A stretch of 64,000 nucleotides of DNA from Alphaproteobacteria bacterium (GTDB lineage Bacteria > Pseudomonadota > Alphaproteobacteria > CACIAM-22H2): NCBI GenBank assembly GCA_016124335.1, contig WGNX01000009.1, positions 165,658 to 229,657 on the forward strand, in the 5' to 3' direction. Each line of letters opens with the position of its first letter. Positions within the stretch are counted from its first letter, which is position 1. The notes under the pieces were generated by a model, which searched no databases, was not told the origin of the DNA, and was given only the letters and a program-made list of their open reading frames with translations. Of the stretch, positions 28,268 to 36,899 are shown piece by piece. A program made the translations under genes and the position numbers.

Positions 28268-29214
28268 TTCGACCCCTTGATGCCGAGCTTGGCGAGCGCG
28301 CCGCGCACGTTTGCGACCGTTACCGAGGAAACGCGCACGTTGCCCTCAGCGGTGACGCCCGCGATATGCGGCGTCAGCCACAGGCGGGGTGCACCTTCCA
28401 GCGCCGAGCCCGCCTTCAGCGGTTCCTTGTCGTAGACGTCGATCAGCGCGCCGCCGATGGTGCCGGCCTTGAGTGCGGCGGCAAGGGCCGCTTCGTCGAT
28501 GATGCCGCCACGCGCCGTGTTGATGAGAAGTGCCGTCTTCTTCATCTTCGCGAGGAGGCCGGCATCGAACATGTTGCGCGTTTCGGGCGTCAGCGGCACG
28601 TGCAGCGAGATCACGTCGCATGTGGCCGCCAGTTCGTCGAGCGTGGCGATGCGCGCCACACCATATTGCTTCCACGCCGGATCGTCGGCCTTCACCATCG
28701 GGTCGTAGGCCGCCAGATCCATCTCCAGCGCCTTCGCACGGACGGCAGTTGCCCTCGCGATACCGCCGAAGCCCACGAACCCGAGCCGCTTGCCGTAGGC
28801 CTCGCCCAGCATCAGGTCGTTGCGTGGCCATTTGCCGGCAAGCACGTCGGCATTGGCCTTCCATACGTCGCGCAGGCCCACGAGGATCGCGCCGATCACG
28901 TATTCGGCGACCGAGACCGTGTTGGCGCCTGTCGCCGGGAAGACCTGGATGCCGCGGCGCGCGCATTCTTCCATGTCGATATTGTCGAGACCCACTCCCA
29001 GCCGGCCGATCACCTTCAGGTTCTTCATCGCCGCCAGCACCGGCCCGCGCACCTGCGTGAGGTTGCGCACGATGATGGCCGGGCTTTCCGCCGCGAGCTT
29101 CGCCAGCTCCTCGGGTTTCGAAACCAGCGTGCGGTCGTAATGGACCTTGTAATCCTTCGCCAGATCGTCGACCGCCCACTGGTCGACGAATTCGCTCACG
29201 ACGATGTCGTACAT
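28264..29214 (-). CDS. slcC: D-2-hydroxyacid dehydrogenase, SlcC-like ((S)-sulfolactate dehydrogenase)
   Basis: This 316-residue NAD-dependent enzyme has the D-isomer 2-hydroxyacid dehydrogenase fold. It shows the substrate-domain block IIVRNLTQVRG, GRLGVGLDNID, ATGANTVSVAEYVIGAILV, the Rossmann loop GFVGFGGIA, the catalytic Arg in INTARGG and the catalytic His in LTPHIAGVT. The overall pattern, including the start DIVVSEFVD, resembles characterised (S)-sulfolactate dehydrogenase SlcC. Together with the ComC-like enzyme of opposite stereospecificity it would racemise sulfolactate through sulfopyruvate and feed (R)-sulfolactate to SuyAB. It starts one base after the thiamine-diphosphate enzyme gene. 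Phosphoglycerate-type activity is less likely because the ACT domain is lacking. Confidence 0.82.
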   Translation of the reverse strand: MYDIVVSEFVDQWAVDDLAKDYKVHYDRTLVSKPEELAKLAAESPAIIVRNLTQVRGPVLAAMKNLKVIGRLGVGLDNIDMEECARRGIQVFPATGANTVSVAEYVIGAILVGLRDVWKANADVLAGKWPRNDLMLGEAYGKRLGFVGFGGIARATAVRAKALEMDLAAYDPMVKADDPAWKQYGVARIATLDELAATCDVISLHVPLTPETRNMFDAGLLAKMKKTALLINTARGGIIDEAALAAALKAGTIGGALIDVYDKEPLKAGSALEGAPRLWLTPHIAGVTAEGNVRVSSVTVANVRGALAKLGIKGSK

Positions 29215-29215
29215 C

Positions 29216-30829
29216 TCACATCTGCTCCATGTATTCGGCCGGATCGACGACCGCGTCGATGACCGTGAATTTCCGCGCCGAGACCGCCTCGGCGAACGCC
29301 TTCTCGAAGGCCGCGAGCGTCTCCACGCGCACGCCGGCCGCCCCGCACGCCTCGCCCAGACGATCGAACCGCGGGCCTTTGAAATCGACCGCGCGCGGGG
29401 CCATCTGCATTTTGGCCTGTTTGAGCTTGATTAGCGAGAGCGCCTGGTCGTTCAGCACGACCACGACGATCGGCAAGCCAAGCTCGGCCGCCAGCGGCAG
29501 TTCGCCCGCCGTCATCAGCATGCAGCCATCACCCACCAGCGCCACGACGGGGGCTTCGGGGCAGGCAAGCTGCGCGCCGATCGCGGCAGGCACGGCATAG
29601 CCCATGCAGCACAAGCCGTTGGACTGGAGAAGCTGGCCGGGCGTGCGGCACTTGATCGCGTGGTTGGCAAGGATGCGGTGCGCGCCCACATCGACCGTGA
29701 GCTTCCAGTCCGGCGCGATTTTGTCGGAGACCGCCTTGAAGAGTCCGGCCGGCGAAATGCCCTTCTTCGGCGCGCGCGGGCGTACGATATGCGCGACGGA
29801 CGTGCGGCAGGCATCGAGTTCGGCCGCCGGCCAGGCACCGGCGCCCTTCTCGCCCGAGGACGCGAGCTGGGAAAGCATCGCGCCGAGATCGCCGTAGCAT
29901 TCGCGGCCCAGCGGGAAGATGCGGTGGTTGAGCGGACCCCAGTCGAGCGTGACGACGGCGCGGTCCTGCGGCCACGCGTCAACCCAGGCATCGCGCAGTT
30001 CGATCGGGTCGAAGCCGACACACACGATCAAGTCGGCGGCGCGCACGATCTTCATGTTCTCGGCATCGACGATCGGCGACAGGCCGACCGCGCCCAGGCA
30101 AAGCGCGTGCGTCTCGTCGACCGTGCCCTTGGCCTTGTAGGTGGCGAAAAACGGAATGCCCCAGGATTCGAGGAAATTGCGCAGCGCCGCCGGAACGCCG
30201 TCATGCACCGCGCCGCGCCCGATCAGCGCCAGCGGCCGCCGGGCGCGCGAAATCGCCAGCCGGACATCGACCGCCGCTTCGGGCGCAAGGGCCGCGCGCT
30301 CGACCGCAACGGGATGCGCGTCAAAACTCTCCTTCGAGTCCGCGCGGCCCAGATCGGCCGGCACGTTTAGCATCACGGGCCCCGCCGGATAGCTCATCGC
30401 GATATCGAGCGCGCGCGCCAGATGCTGGGCGGGGCGCGCGGCGTTGAGCGTGGCGGCGTACTTCGTGACCGGCGTCGCCAGCGCCACATGGTCGAAGACC
30501 TGATGGTTGTAGATATGCATGTTGGACGTCGCCATCTCGCCGGTCAGCACGGCGACAGGCGAACGTTCCATCAGCGCACCGGCGATGCCGGCCGTCGCAT
30601 TTGCGATGCCGGGACCGAGCGCCGGGATCAGCACCTGCGGCTTGCCCGTGATCTGGCACACCGCATCGGCCATGAAGGCCGCGGCGGGTTCGGACTTCGC
30701 GAGGACGAAGCGGATGCCCGCTTCTTCGCACGCGCGCACGGTTTCCAGCACGTCATTGCCGGGAATTCCGAACGCGAAGGAGGCGCCCCAGTTCTTGAGG
30801 GTCGCGGCGAGCTTGTCGGTCACTTTCAA
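29216..30829 (-). CDS. Thiamine-diphosphate enzyme of the acetolactate synthase/2-oxoacid decarboxylase type
   Basis: This 537-residue three-domain enzyme has the cofactor-activating Glu47 in LAKSEPAAAFMADA, the FAD/Rossmann-like middle domain and the C-terminal ThDP-Mg motif beginning GDGCMLMTAGELPLA and closing VVLNDQALS. It is neither the split sulfopyruvate decarboxylase ComDE nor sulfoacetaldehyde acetyltransferase (Xsc), whose motifs differ. Its acceptor is open; a 2-oxoacid such as sulfopyruvate, pyruvate or oxaloacetate analogue is plausible. The start is a TTG at 30829 with AGGACC upstream; a GTG six bases later is the alternative. It lies 19 bases after the flavoprotein gene and one base before slcC in the 19-gene cluster. 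Confidence 0.83.
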   Translation of the reverse strand: MKVTDKLAATLKNWGASFAFGIPGNDVLETVRACEEAGIRFVLAKSEPAAAFMADAVCQITGKPQVLIPALGPGIANATAGIAGALMERSPVAVLTGEMATSNMHIYNHQVFDHVALATPVTKYAATLNAARPAQHLARALDIAMSYPAGPVMLNVPADLGRADSKESFDAHPVAVERAALAPEAAVDVRLAISRARRPLALIGRGAVHDGVPAALRNFLESWGIPFFATYKAKGTVDETHALCLGAVGLSPIVDAENMKIVRAADLIVCVGFDPIELRDAWVDAWPQDRAVVTLDWGPLNHRIFPLGRECYGDLGAMLSQLASSGEKGAGAWPAAELDACRTSVAHIVRPRAPKKGISPAGLFKAVSDKIAPDWKLTVDVGAHRILANHAIKCRTPGQLLQSNGLCCMGYAVPAAIGAQLACPEAPVVALVGDGCMLMTAGELPLAAELGLPIVVVVLNDQALSLIKLKQAKMQMAPRAVDFKGPRFDRLGEACGAAGVRVETLAAFEKAFAEAVSARKFTVIDAVVDPAEYMEQM

Positions 30830-30848
30830 GGGTTGGTCCTCGGCGTTG

Positions 30849-32570
30849 CTATTCGGCGGCGCTTTCGAGCAGGCTTTCGCCCGGCCGGACGCGCGTGAAG
30901 GCGACAGGCTCGGTCGTCACCGCCAGCCCGTCCGGCCCCTGGCGTACCAGCGTGTAGCGGGAAGTTGCAAGATCGCCCGTCGCGGGATTGTCGGCGCGGA
31001 AATGGGCGCCGCGGCTGTCGGTGCGCGCGACGGCGGCGGCCCGGATCGCCTTCGAGACGGCGACGAGGTTCTTGAGGTTGAGCCAGTCGTGCCAGGTGAG
31101 ATTGAAGGCGCGCGTGGTCTCGGCCACGCCCGCCGCGTCCAGTTCGGCATCAAGCGCGTCAAGCGTATCGGCCGCGCGCGCAAGCCCCTCGGCATCGCGC
31201 ACGATGCCCACGTCTTCCCACATCGCGTCGTGGAGGCGCTCGCGGATCGTCTCCAGATCGGCGGGCCTGCGCGCAAAAGGTGCCAGTGCACGTGCGCACC
31301 CGGCGCGGATCGCGTCCTCGTCGGGCACGCGCAGATAGCCTTCGGCCGCGACCCAGCGCGCCATGTTGCCGCCCGCGATCCCGCCGAAAACCGTCGAATT
31401 CGCGACACCGTTGCCGCCCAGCCGGTTGGCGCCGTGCACGCCGCCCGTATCCTCGCCGGCCGCGAACAGGCCCTTGATGTCGGTCGAGCAGTCGCCGCCG
31501 AACGGTACGCCGCCCATCATGTAATGCGCGGTCGGCACGATCTCCACGCGCCCGCCGGCAAGGTCGAAGCCGCAATCGGCGCAACGCTCGACCATGCCCT
31601 TGAAGGTCTTGCGCACCATGTCGGCGCCCAGATGGCTCATCTGCAGCCACGCACCACCCAGCTGCGTGCCGCGACCCTTGCGCACGATATCGAACACCGC
31701 GCGGCTCACCACGTCGCGCGTCGCGCGTTCGGCCTTCGCGTCGTATTCGGCCATGAAGCGGTTGCCGTCCTTGTCGAGGAGCCAGCCGCCCGCCCCGCGC
31801 AGGCCTTCTTCCAGCACCGTGCCGGTCATGCGCGTGTCGGGCCCCGCGAGCAGGCCCGTGGGATGGAACTGCACCATCTCCATGTCGCGCAGCGCCAGAC
31901 CCGCGCGCAGCGCCATCGCCATGCCGTCGCACGATTTGTCGCCCGACGGCGTGTGATAGCGGTACATCGTCGGCCCGCCGCCGGTGGCCAGCAGAACGGC
32001 CTTGGCGCGCACGAAGACGAATTCGCCGTCGCGCATGTCGATCATCAGCACGCCCGCGATCGCCGTACCGTCGCGCTCGCGGATCAGCTCGATCGCGCGA
32101 TGCTCCTCCAGCCTTGCGATGCCGCGCGCCCAGACCTGCTCGGCAAGCCTGTTCACGATCTCGATGCCCGTGAGGTCGCCCTTGTGGACGGTGCGGTCGA
32201 ACGTCTGCCCGGCAAACGCCTTCTGGTGGACCGTGCCGTCGGGATTGCGGTCGAAGAAGCAGCCCAGCTCGTTCTCGAGTTCGCGGATGCGCACCTGCGC
32301 CTCAGTGACCAGCGTCCAGGCGAGGTCCTGGTCGTTGAGCCACTTGCCGCCCTCGATCGTGTCCATGAAATGGCGTTCGGCGCTGTCGCCGGGTGCGAGC
32401 GCCACGTTGTAGCCGCCCTGCACCATGCGCGTGCAGCCGCACTTTCCAAGCAGGCCCTTGACCGCGATCGTCACGCGCAACGCCGGATTGGCCTTGTGCG
32501 CGTGCAATGCCGCGAACAGCCCGGCTCCGCCCGAGCCCAGGATCAGGATGTCGGTCTCGAGCCGTCTCAT
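30849..32570 (-). CDS. Succinate dehydrogenase/fumarate reductase-like flavoprotein subunit lacking the covalent-FAD histidine
   Basis: This 573-residue flavoprotein should oxidise a dicarboxylate or reduce its enoate at a complex with the Fe-S and membrane subunits encoded 7 kb upstream in the same cluster. The dinucleotide fold ILGSGGAGLFAALHA is at the start. Dicarboxylate-site residues are present: His236 (FHPTG), Arg285 (TRDVVSRA), His349 (TAHYMMGG) and Arg383 (GANRLGGN). The His that binds FAD covalently in SdhA/FrdA is replaced by Cys46 (GCTRMVQGG), so FAD is probably non-covalent. In E. coli FrdA such a change abolishes succinate oxidation but not fumarate reduction, so a different substrate or direction is likely. 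It overlaps the fumarase beta stop by four bases. Confidence 0.88.
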   Translation of the reverse strand: MRRLETDILILGSGGAGLFAALHAHKANPALRVTIAVKGLLGKCGCTRMVQGGYNVALAPGDSAERHFMDTIEGGKWLNDQDLAWTLVTEAQVRIRELENELGCFFDRNPDGTVHQKAFAGQTFDRTVHKGDLTGIEIVNRLAEQVWARGIARLEEHRAIELIRERDGTAIAGVLMIDMRDGEFVFVRAKAVLLATGGGPTMYRYHTPSGDKSCDGMAMALRAGLALRDMEMVQFHPTGLLAGPDTRMTGTVLEEGLRGAGGWLLDKDGNRFMAEYDAKAERATRDVVSRAVFDIVRKGRGTQLGGAWLQMSHLGADMVRKTFKGMVERCADCGFDLAGGRVEIVPTAHYMMGGVPFGGDCSTDIKGLFAAGEDTGGVHGANRLGGNGVANSTVFGGIAGGNMARWVAAEGYLRVPDEDAIRAGCARALAPFARRPADLETIRERLHDAMWEDVGIVRDAEGLARAADTLDALDAELDAAGVAETTRAFNLTWHDWLNLKNLVAVSKAIRAAAVARTDSRGAHFRADNPATGDLATSRYTLVRQGPDGLAVTTEPVAFTRVRPGESLLESAAE

Positions 32571-33178
32571 GCCTTGACGCCGAGGGCCGCGAGTGCCGCC
32601 GCACGTTTGCCCGCGGCAACCTCGCGCACGCGCTCGTAGATCGAGCCGCCGTGGCTGTCCATCGCGACCAGCAGCGGGCCGAAATCGCGCACCTGGAAAT
32701 GCCAGAGGCTTTCGGGGTTGAGGTCGTCGAGATCTACGTCGAGGATCCGCTCGATCCACGTCGTCTCCAGCGCCGCAGTACCCCCGATGATGGCGAGATA
32801 AGCACCACCGAGTTCGCGGAACGCGTCGGCCGAAGCCTCGCGAAGCCCGCCCTTGCCAATCACGAAGCGCACGCCGTACTGCGCCATCAGCGGCCGGGTG
32901 AAGCGCTCCATGCGGTCGGACGTGGTGGTGCCCACGCACACTGGCTGGTAGCCGACCGGGCATTCGTTTGACGCGGGCACCTTGCGCACGTTTGGTGCGG
33001 TGTGGATGACCGCGTGCCCGCGCATGTCGAAGCGCGCCTTGCGGCCGCGGTCGAACATGTGGATCTGCGTGGCGTCGCGGATGCCGAACAGCGAGCCCGA
33101 GAACGTGACCGTATCGCCCGTGCGCAGCGCACGTGCCTGCGCCTCGCCGACCGGCATCTGGAGAACATGGTGGGCCAT
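32567..33178 (-). CDS. Class I fumarase/tartrate dehydratase-type beta subunit
   Basis: This 203-residue protein is the C-terminal half of class I hydro-lyases, made as a separate subunit. Landmarks are MPVGEAQARALRTGDTVTFSG, GHAVIHTAPNVRKV, the family signature CVGTTTSDRME, FVIGKGGLREA and AIIGGTAALETTWI. It pairs with the alpha subunit encoded one base upstream. Class I enzymes of this kind hydrate fumarate, mesaconate or dehydrate tartrate. The genome should have a housekeeping fumarase elsewhere, so this copy inside a catabolic cluster probably works on a substituted fumarate. That last step is inference. Confidence 0.9.
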   Translation of the reverse strand: MAHHVLQMPVGEAQARALRTGDTVTFSGSLFGIRDATQIHMFDRGRKARFDMRGHAVIHTAPNVRKVPASNECPVGYQPVCVGTTTSDRMERFTRPLMAQYGVRFVIGKGGLREASADAFRELGGAYLAIIGGTAALETTWIERILDVDLDDLNPESLWHFQVRDFGPLLVAMDSHGGSIYERVREVAAGKRAAALAALGVKA

Positions 33179-33179
33179 C

Positions 33180-34067
33180 TCAGAATCCGATCTCGACGCC
33201 CGAGGGCGTGAATGTCGCCGAGGCGCGCCGCGCCGAATGGCACTGGATGTTGATCGCGACGGGATTCATCGTGATGTGCGTGGCCGCCGTCTCGACATGC
33301 ACGGCAAACGCCGTACCGTCGCCGCCCAGCCCCTGCGGGCCGATGCCCAGCGCGTTGACCGCATTCGACAGCAGCTTTTCGAGTGCAGCCCCTTCGGGAT
33401 CGGAACACACGCTGCCCAGTTCGCGCGTCGCGGCGACCTTGGCCAGGTGCATGCACAGGTCCGACGTGCCGCCGATGCCCACACCCACGATCGTCGGCGG
33501 GCAGACCTTGCCGCCGGCTTCCATCACGCGGTCGATGACGAAGGTCTTGATGCCGTCGATCCCGTCGGCCGGGATCAGCATCTTCAGGAACGAGCCGTTT
33601 TCCGAGCCCGATCCCTTCGGGATCATCTCGATGCGCAGCGTGCGCGGCCGGTCGACGAAATCGATGTTGATGACCGGCACGCGGATGCCCGAGGACGTGT
33701 GCTCGTTCTTGCGCGTGAGCGGATGCACGACCGAGGACCGCAGCGGATATTCCCTCGTCGCGCGCGCGGTTCCGCGGCGGATCGCTTCCTTCAATTCGAC
33801 GCCGTCGACCTCGACATCGCGGCCGATCTCGACATTGAAGATCGGGATGCCGGTATCCTGGCAGAGCAGGTTGTCGGTCTTTTCGGCAACCGCGATGTTC
33901 TCGATCATCGTGGCAAGGATCGTCTTGGCCGTGCCGTCGGTTTCGGCGCTGTCCAGGCGCCTGAAGCCGCGCTTGATGTCGTCGGGCAGCAGCTTGAGCG
34001 CGCGGATATAGAGGAGCTTGGCCGCTTCCTCGACCGCCGGGATATCGATATGGAGTTTGCCGCTCAC
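33180..34067 (-). CDS. Class I fumarase/tartrate dehydratase-type alpha subunit (4Fe-4S)
   Basis: This 295-residue subunit carries the catalytic iron-sulfur cluster. Likely cluster cysteines are in NLLCQDTGIP, GKVCPPTIVGVGIGG and NIQCHSARRA. RSSVVHPLTRKN and FLKMLIPADGI are further family blocks. The start is GTG at 34067, overlapping the stop of the enolase-superfamily gene (GTGA). Alpha and beta genes lie one base apart and together match the two-subunit fumarase/L-tartrate dehydratase layout. Oxygen sensitivity is expected from the cluster type. Placement between an enolase-type dehydratase and a succinate-dehydrogenase-like flavoprotein suggests consecutive steps on one dicarboxylate skeleton. 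Confidence 0.9.
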   Translation of the reverse strand: MSGKLHIDIPAVEEAAKLLYIRALKLLPDDIKRGFRRLDSAETDGTAKTILATMIENIAVAEKTDNLLCQDTGIPIFNVEIGRDVEVDGVELKEAIRRGTARATREYPLRSSVVHPLTRKNEHTSSGIRVPVINIDFVDRPRTLRIEMIPKGSGSENGSFLKMLIPADGIDGIKTFVIDRVMEAGGKVCPPTIVGVGIGGTSDLCMHLAKVAATRELGSVCSDPEGAALEKLLSNAVNALGIGPQGLGGDGTAFAVHVETAATHITMNPVAINIQCHSARRASATFTPSGVEIGF

Positions 34068-35200
34068 GCCGCCTCCAAAGTGCGCTTCAGGAAATCGGGA
34101 TCTGGATCGTAGCCGAGACCGGGCCGGTCGGGCAGCCGCAACCGGCCCTTCGACACGCGCGGGAAGTCGCCCAGCGCCTCGGTGCGCAGCGGATTGTCCT
34201 GTGCGTCGATCTCGAGCTTGCCCTCGCCGCCTGCCGCGGCAAGAAGATGCGCGCTCGCCGCAAGGCCGACCGCACCGCCCAGATAGTGCGGGCAGAACAT
34301 CAGGCCCGCTTCGATCGTCTGCCTCGCGACGGCAAGGCAGCCGGTGAAGCCGCCCCATTTGGCAAGATCCGGCTGGATCACGCCGAAGGCGTTGGACTCG
34401 ATCGCATGGCGGAACTGGGCGGCCCCGCGCATGTTCTCGCCCGCCGCGATCTTCGAAGCCGAAAGCCCCGCGACCAGCTGCCATTCGGCTTCCGTCGCAT
34501 CGGCGGCAAGCGGTTCCTCGATCCAGGCCGGGCGGAACTTCGCGAATTCGCGCACGCGCCGGCTCGCGGTCTCGACGTCCCAGGCCTGATTGGCGTCGAT
34601 CGCGATGAACGCATCGGGCCCAAGCTCCACGCGCAGCGCGCCAAGCGCCGCAAGATCGGATTCGTGCGCAAACCCGACCTTGAGCTTGAAGGCTTCGTAG
34701 CCGGCGGCAACGCTGGCCTTCGCCTGCTTGAGTGCGACTGCCGTATCCGGCCCCATGCCCGAGGCATAGACCGCGACCTCGCCCGAAGCGCCGCCCAGAT
34801 GCTTCCACAGCGGCTGCTTCGCGCGCCGCGCGGAAAGGTCCCACAGCGCCTGATCGATTCCGGCCAGCACCTGCGCGAACGGGCCGGGCTCGCCGGCCTG
34901 GATCGCCATGATGCGCGTGCGCCGCCCGATCTCGGCATAGGCCTCGGCCGGGCCGTCGAAGGTGGCGCCTTCGAGCATCGGCACGAACAGCTCGTCGAAA
35001 TGCCGCTTGCGCGTCTCGCCGCCGCCGGGCGGAAAGTTGCACCAGATCTCGCCCCAGCCGCAGGCGCCGTCCTTGTCTTCGATGCGCACGAGCAGCATGG
35101 GGCGCGCGCGCATCGCGCCGAAGGACGAGAGCACCGGAACCTTCAGCCGGTGCAGATGGAGCGAGGCACTCGCGCGCGCGATCCGCAGGGGCCCGCTCAT
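34064..35200 (-). CDS. Mandelate racemase/muconate lactonizing enzyme family protein (acid-sugar dehydratase-like)
   Basis: The 378-residue enzyme has the enolase-superfamily capping domain (1-130) and barrel. Acid-base and metal residues visible are the KxK motif in AFKLKVGF, Asp in AIDANQAWD, Glu in WIEEPLA, Glu in AAGENMRG, and a late Asp/His pair in VIQPDLAKWGG and FCPHYLGG. The His-bearing pattern points to the mandelate racemase/acid-sugar dehydratase subgroup rather than true muconate cycloisomerase. It would abstract a proton alpha to a carboxylate and dehydrate or epimerise a hydroxy acid. It overlaps both neighbours by four bases, linking the ABC transporter genes to the catabolic enzymes. 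Substrate unknown. Confidence 0.88.
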   Translation of the reverse strand: MSGPLRIARASASLHLHRLKVPVLSSFGAMRARPMLLVRIEDKDGACGWGEIWCNFPPGGGETRKRHFDELFVPMLEGATFDGPAEAYAEIGRRTRIMAIQAGEPGPFAQVLAGIDQALWDLSARRAKQPLWKHLGGASGEVAVYASGMGPDTAVALKQAKASVAAGYEAFKLKVGFAHESDLAALGALRVELGPDAFIAIDANQAWDVETASRRVREFAKFRPAWIEEPLAADATEAEWQLVAGLSASKIAAGENMRGAAQFRHAIESNAFGVIQPDLAKWGGFTGCLAVARQTIEAGLMFCPHYLGGAVGLAASAHLLAAAGGEGKLEIDAQDNPLRTEALGDFPRVSKGRLRLPDRPGLGYDPDPDFLKRTLEAA

Positions 35201-36081
35201 CGCTGCATGCCCCAGCGCCGCACGGTGCGCGCCTCGATCGCGCGGAAGATCACGCCTTCGACGAACAGGCCGATGACGATGACGGTGAGAAGGCCGGCAA
35301 ACACGTTGGCGGTTTCCAGCAGGTTGCGGTTTTCGAAGATGTACCAGCCAAGCCCGCCCGAGCGCGAGGAGACGCCGAACACGAGTTCGGCCGCGATCAG
35401 CGTGCGCCACGCGAACGCCCAGCCGATCTTGAGGCCCGCAAGGATCGAGGGGAACGCTGCCGGGATCAGGATCTTGCGCACATAGGCAACACCGCGCAGG
35501 CCGAAATTCTGCCCGGCCATGCGCAACGTCTCGGAAACCGACTTGAAGCCCGTGTGCGTGTTGAGCGCCACCGCCCACAGGACCGAATGGATGATGACGA
35601 AGACGAGCGAGGGAATGCCGAGCCCGAACCACAGGAGCGCCAGCGGCAGCAGCGCGATCGCCGGCAGCGGGTTGAACATCGCCGTCAGCGTCGAGAGCAG
35701 GTCGTTGCCGAAGCGCGTGGAGACGGCAAGCGTCGTGAACACGGCGGCGATCGCAAGCCCGGCCGAATAGCCAAGGATCAGCACCTGCAGCGTCGTCGTC
35801 ATCCGGCTCAGCAGCGGGCCTTTGACGAAATCATGCCAGAGCGCCTGCGCCACGTCCCAGAAGGGCGGGAACATCAGCGGATTGTCGAGCGTGCGGCCGT
35901 AGATCTCCCACGCCAGCGCCAGGAACGCGACGATGGCGGCACGTCGTACCCATGCCTGGTTCCACACGCGCTCGAAGGCGGACAGCGGCCGCTCGACTTC
36001 GCCGAACTGGGCGGCCGCGACATCGCGCAGCTCGAACTCGGCGCGGACCGGCGGTTCGATCTTGCCTGCGGTGTCAATCAT
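35197..36081 (-). CDS. ABC transporter permease, SsuC/TauC type
   Basis: This 294-residue permease has a cytoplasmic N-terminal extension of about 45 residues and then six membrane spans. The central EAA-type loop (TLRMAGQNFGLRGVAYVRKILIPA, seen as MRMAG-like and ILIPAAFPSILAGLK) is typical of the nitrate/sulfonate/bicarbonate class. It lies in one operon with the ATPase (eight-base overlap) and the binding protein. Sulfonate or a related small organic anion is the likely cargo given the SuyAB genes in the same transcription unit, but this class also carries taurine, nitrate and pyrimidine precursors, so the cargo is inferred. Confidence 0.88.
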   Translation of the reverse strand: MIDTAGKIEPPVRAEFELRDVAAAQFGEVERPLSAFERVWNQAWVRRAAIVAFLALAWEIYGRTLDNPLMFPPFWDVAQALWHDFVKGPLLSRMTTTLQVLILGYSAGLAIAAVFTTLAVSTRFGNDLLSTLTAMFNPLPAIALLPLALLWFGLGIPSLVFVIIHSVLWAVALNTHTGFKSVSETLRMAGQNFGLRGVAYVRKILIPAAFPSILAGLKIGWAFAWRTLIAAELVFGVSSRSGGLGWYIFENRNLLETANVFAGLLTVIVIGLFVEGVIFRAIEARTVRRWGMQR

Positions 36082-36883
36082 GGGCGTCGGCGGCCTCGGC
36101 CTCGATGCGTTCGGCGAACAGCATGTCGTGGATGCGTCGCTGCAAGGTCTGGAATTCCACCCCGCCCTGCGCGGTGTGACCGAACTGGTGGCAGTTGAGC
36201 TCGGCCTTCACGCGGCCGGGATGCGGGGACAGCACGAGGATGCGGCTGCCCACCACGATCGCCTCCTCGATCGAGTGCGTGACGAACAGCACGGTGAAGC
36301 GCACGTCGTCCCACAGCTCGAGCAGTTCTTCCTGCATCTTTCGCCGCGTCAGCGCATCAAGCGCGGCATAAGGCTCGTCCATCAGCAGGATGTCGGGTTC
36401 CATCGCCATCGCGCGCGCGATGGCCACGCGCTGCTTCATGCCGCCCGACAGCATGTGCGGATAGACCTCGGCGAATTTCGTCAGGTTGACCTTCTCGATG
36501 AAATGGCGGGCACGCTCGGCGGCTTCCGCGCCGCGCCACTTGCCCGCGCACTCCATCGGGAACATCACGTTCTGCAAAACGGTCTTCCAGGGCAGCAGCT
36601 GGTCGAATTCCTGGAAGACCATCATGCGGTCGGGGCCGGGCCGGTCGATGATCCGGCCATTGAGCGACATCGTGCCCTCGACCGGCGTCATGAACCCGCC
36701 CACGCCCTTGAGCAGCGTCGACTTCCCGCAGCCCGACGGCCCGAGCAGCACGAAGCGATCGCCGCGATGTACCTCGAAACTCACGCGGTACGTCGCGGTG
36801 ACCAGATGCTCGGTCGTCTTGTACTGGAGCGTGACCCCGTCGACCTTCAGGATCGGCGGGGCGCTCCGGCTCGCGTCGGGCAT
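36074..36883 (-). CDS. ABC transporter ATP-binding protein, SsuB/TauB type
   Basis: The 269-residue ATPase has Walker A GPSGCGKST, Q-loop VFQEFDQLLPW, signature LSGGMKQRVAIARAMAM, Walker B ILLMDEPYAALD and H-loop VTHSIEEAI. The FQEFDQLLPW and PYAALDALTRR patterns are those of nitrate/taurine/sulfonate importers. Translation is taken from ATG 36883; an upstream TTG would add two residues. The stop overlaps the permease start by eight bases and the binding-protein stop lies 16 bases upstream, so the importer is encoded as binding protein, ATPase, permease. It powers uptake of the presumed organosulfonate or dicarboxylate substrate of the cluster. Confidence 0.92.
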   Translation of the reverse strand: MPDASRSAPPILKVDGVTLQYKTTEHLVTATYRVSFEVHRGDRFVLLGPSGCGKSTLLKGVGGFMTPVEGTMSLNGRIIDRPGPDRMMVFQEFDQLLPWKTVLQNVMFPMECAGKWRGAEAAERARHFIEKVNLTKFAEVYPHMLSGGMKQRVAIARAMAMEPDILLMDEPYAALDALTRRKMQEELLELWDDVRFTVLFVTHSIEEAIVVGSRILVLSPHPGRVKAELNCHQFGHTAQGGVEFQTLQRRIHDMLFAERIEAEAADAHD

Positions 36884-36899
36884 TCTCAAGCCGCTCCCC

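Noticed and set aside
29216..30829. Assignment of the ThDP enzyme as sulfoacetaldehyde acetyltransferase (Xsc) or sulfopyruvate decarboxylase (ComDE).
   Set aside because: Length and motifs fit neither: Xsc is longer with a different start, and ComDE is made of two short subunits. A generic acetolactate-synthase-type label is safer.
30519..32639. A 706-codon plus-strand frame opposite the SdhA-like gene.
   Set aside because: Antisense shadow without domain signal; the flavoprotein on the minus strand is clear.
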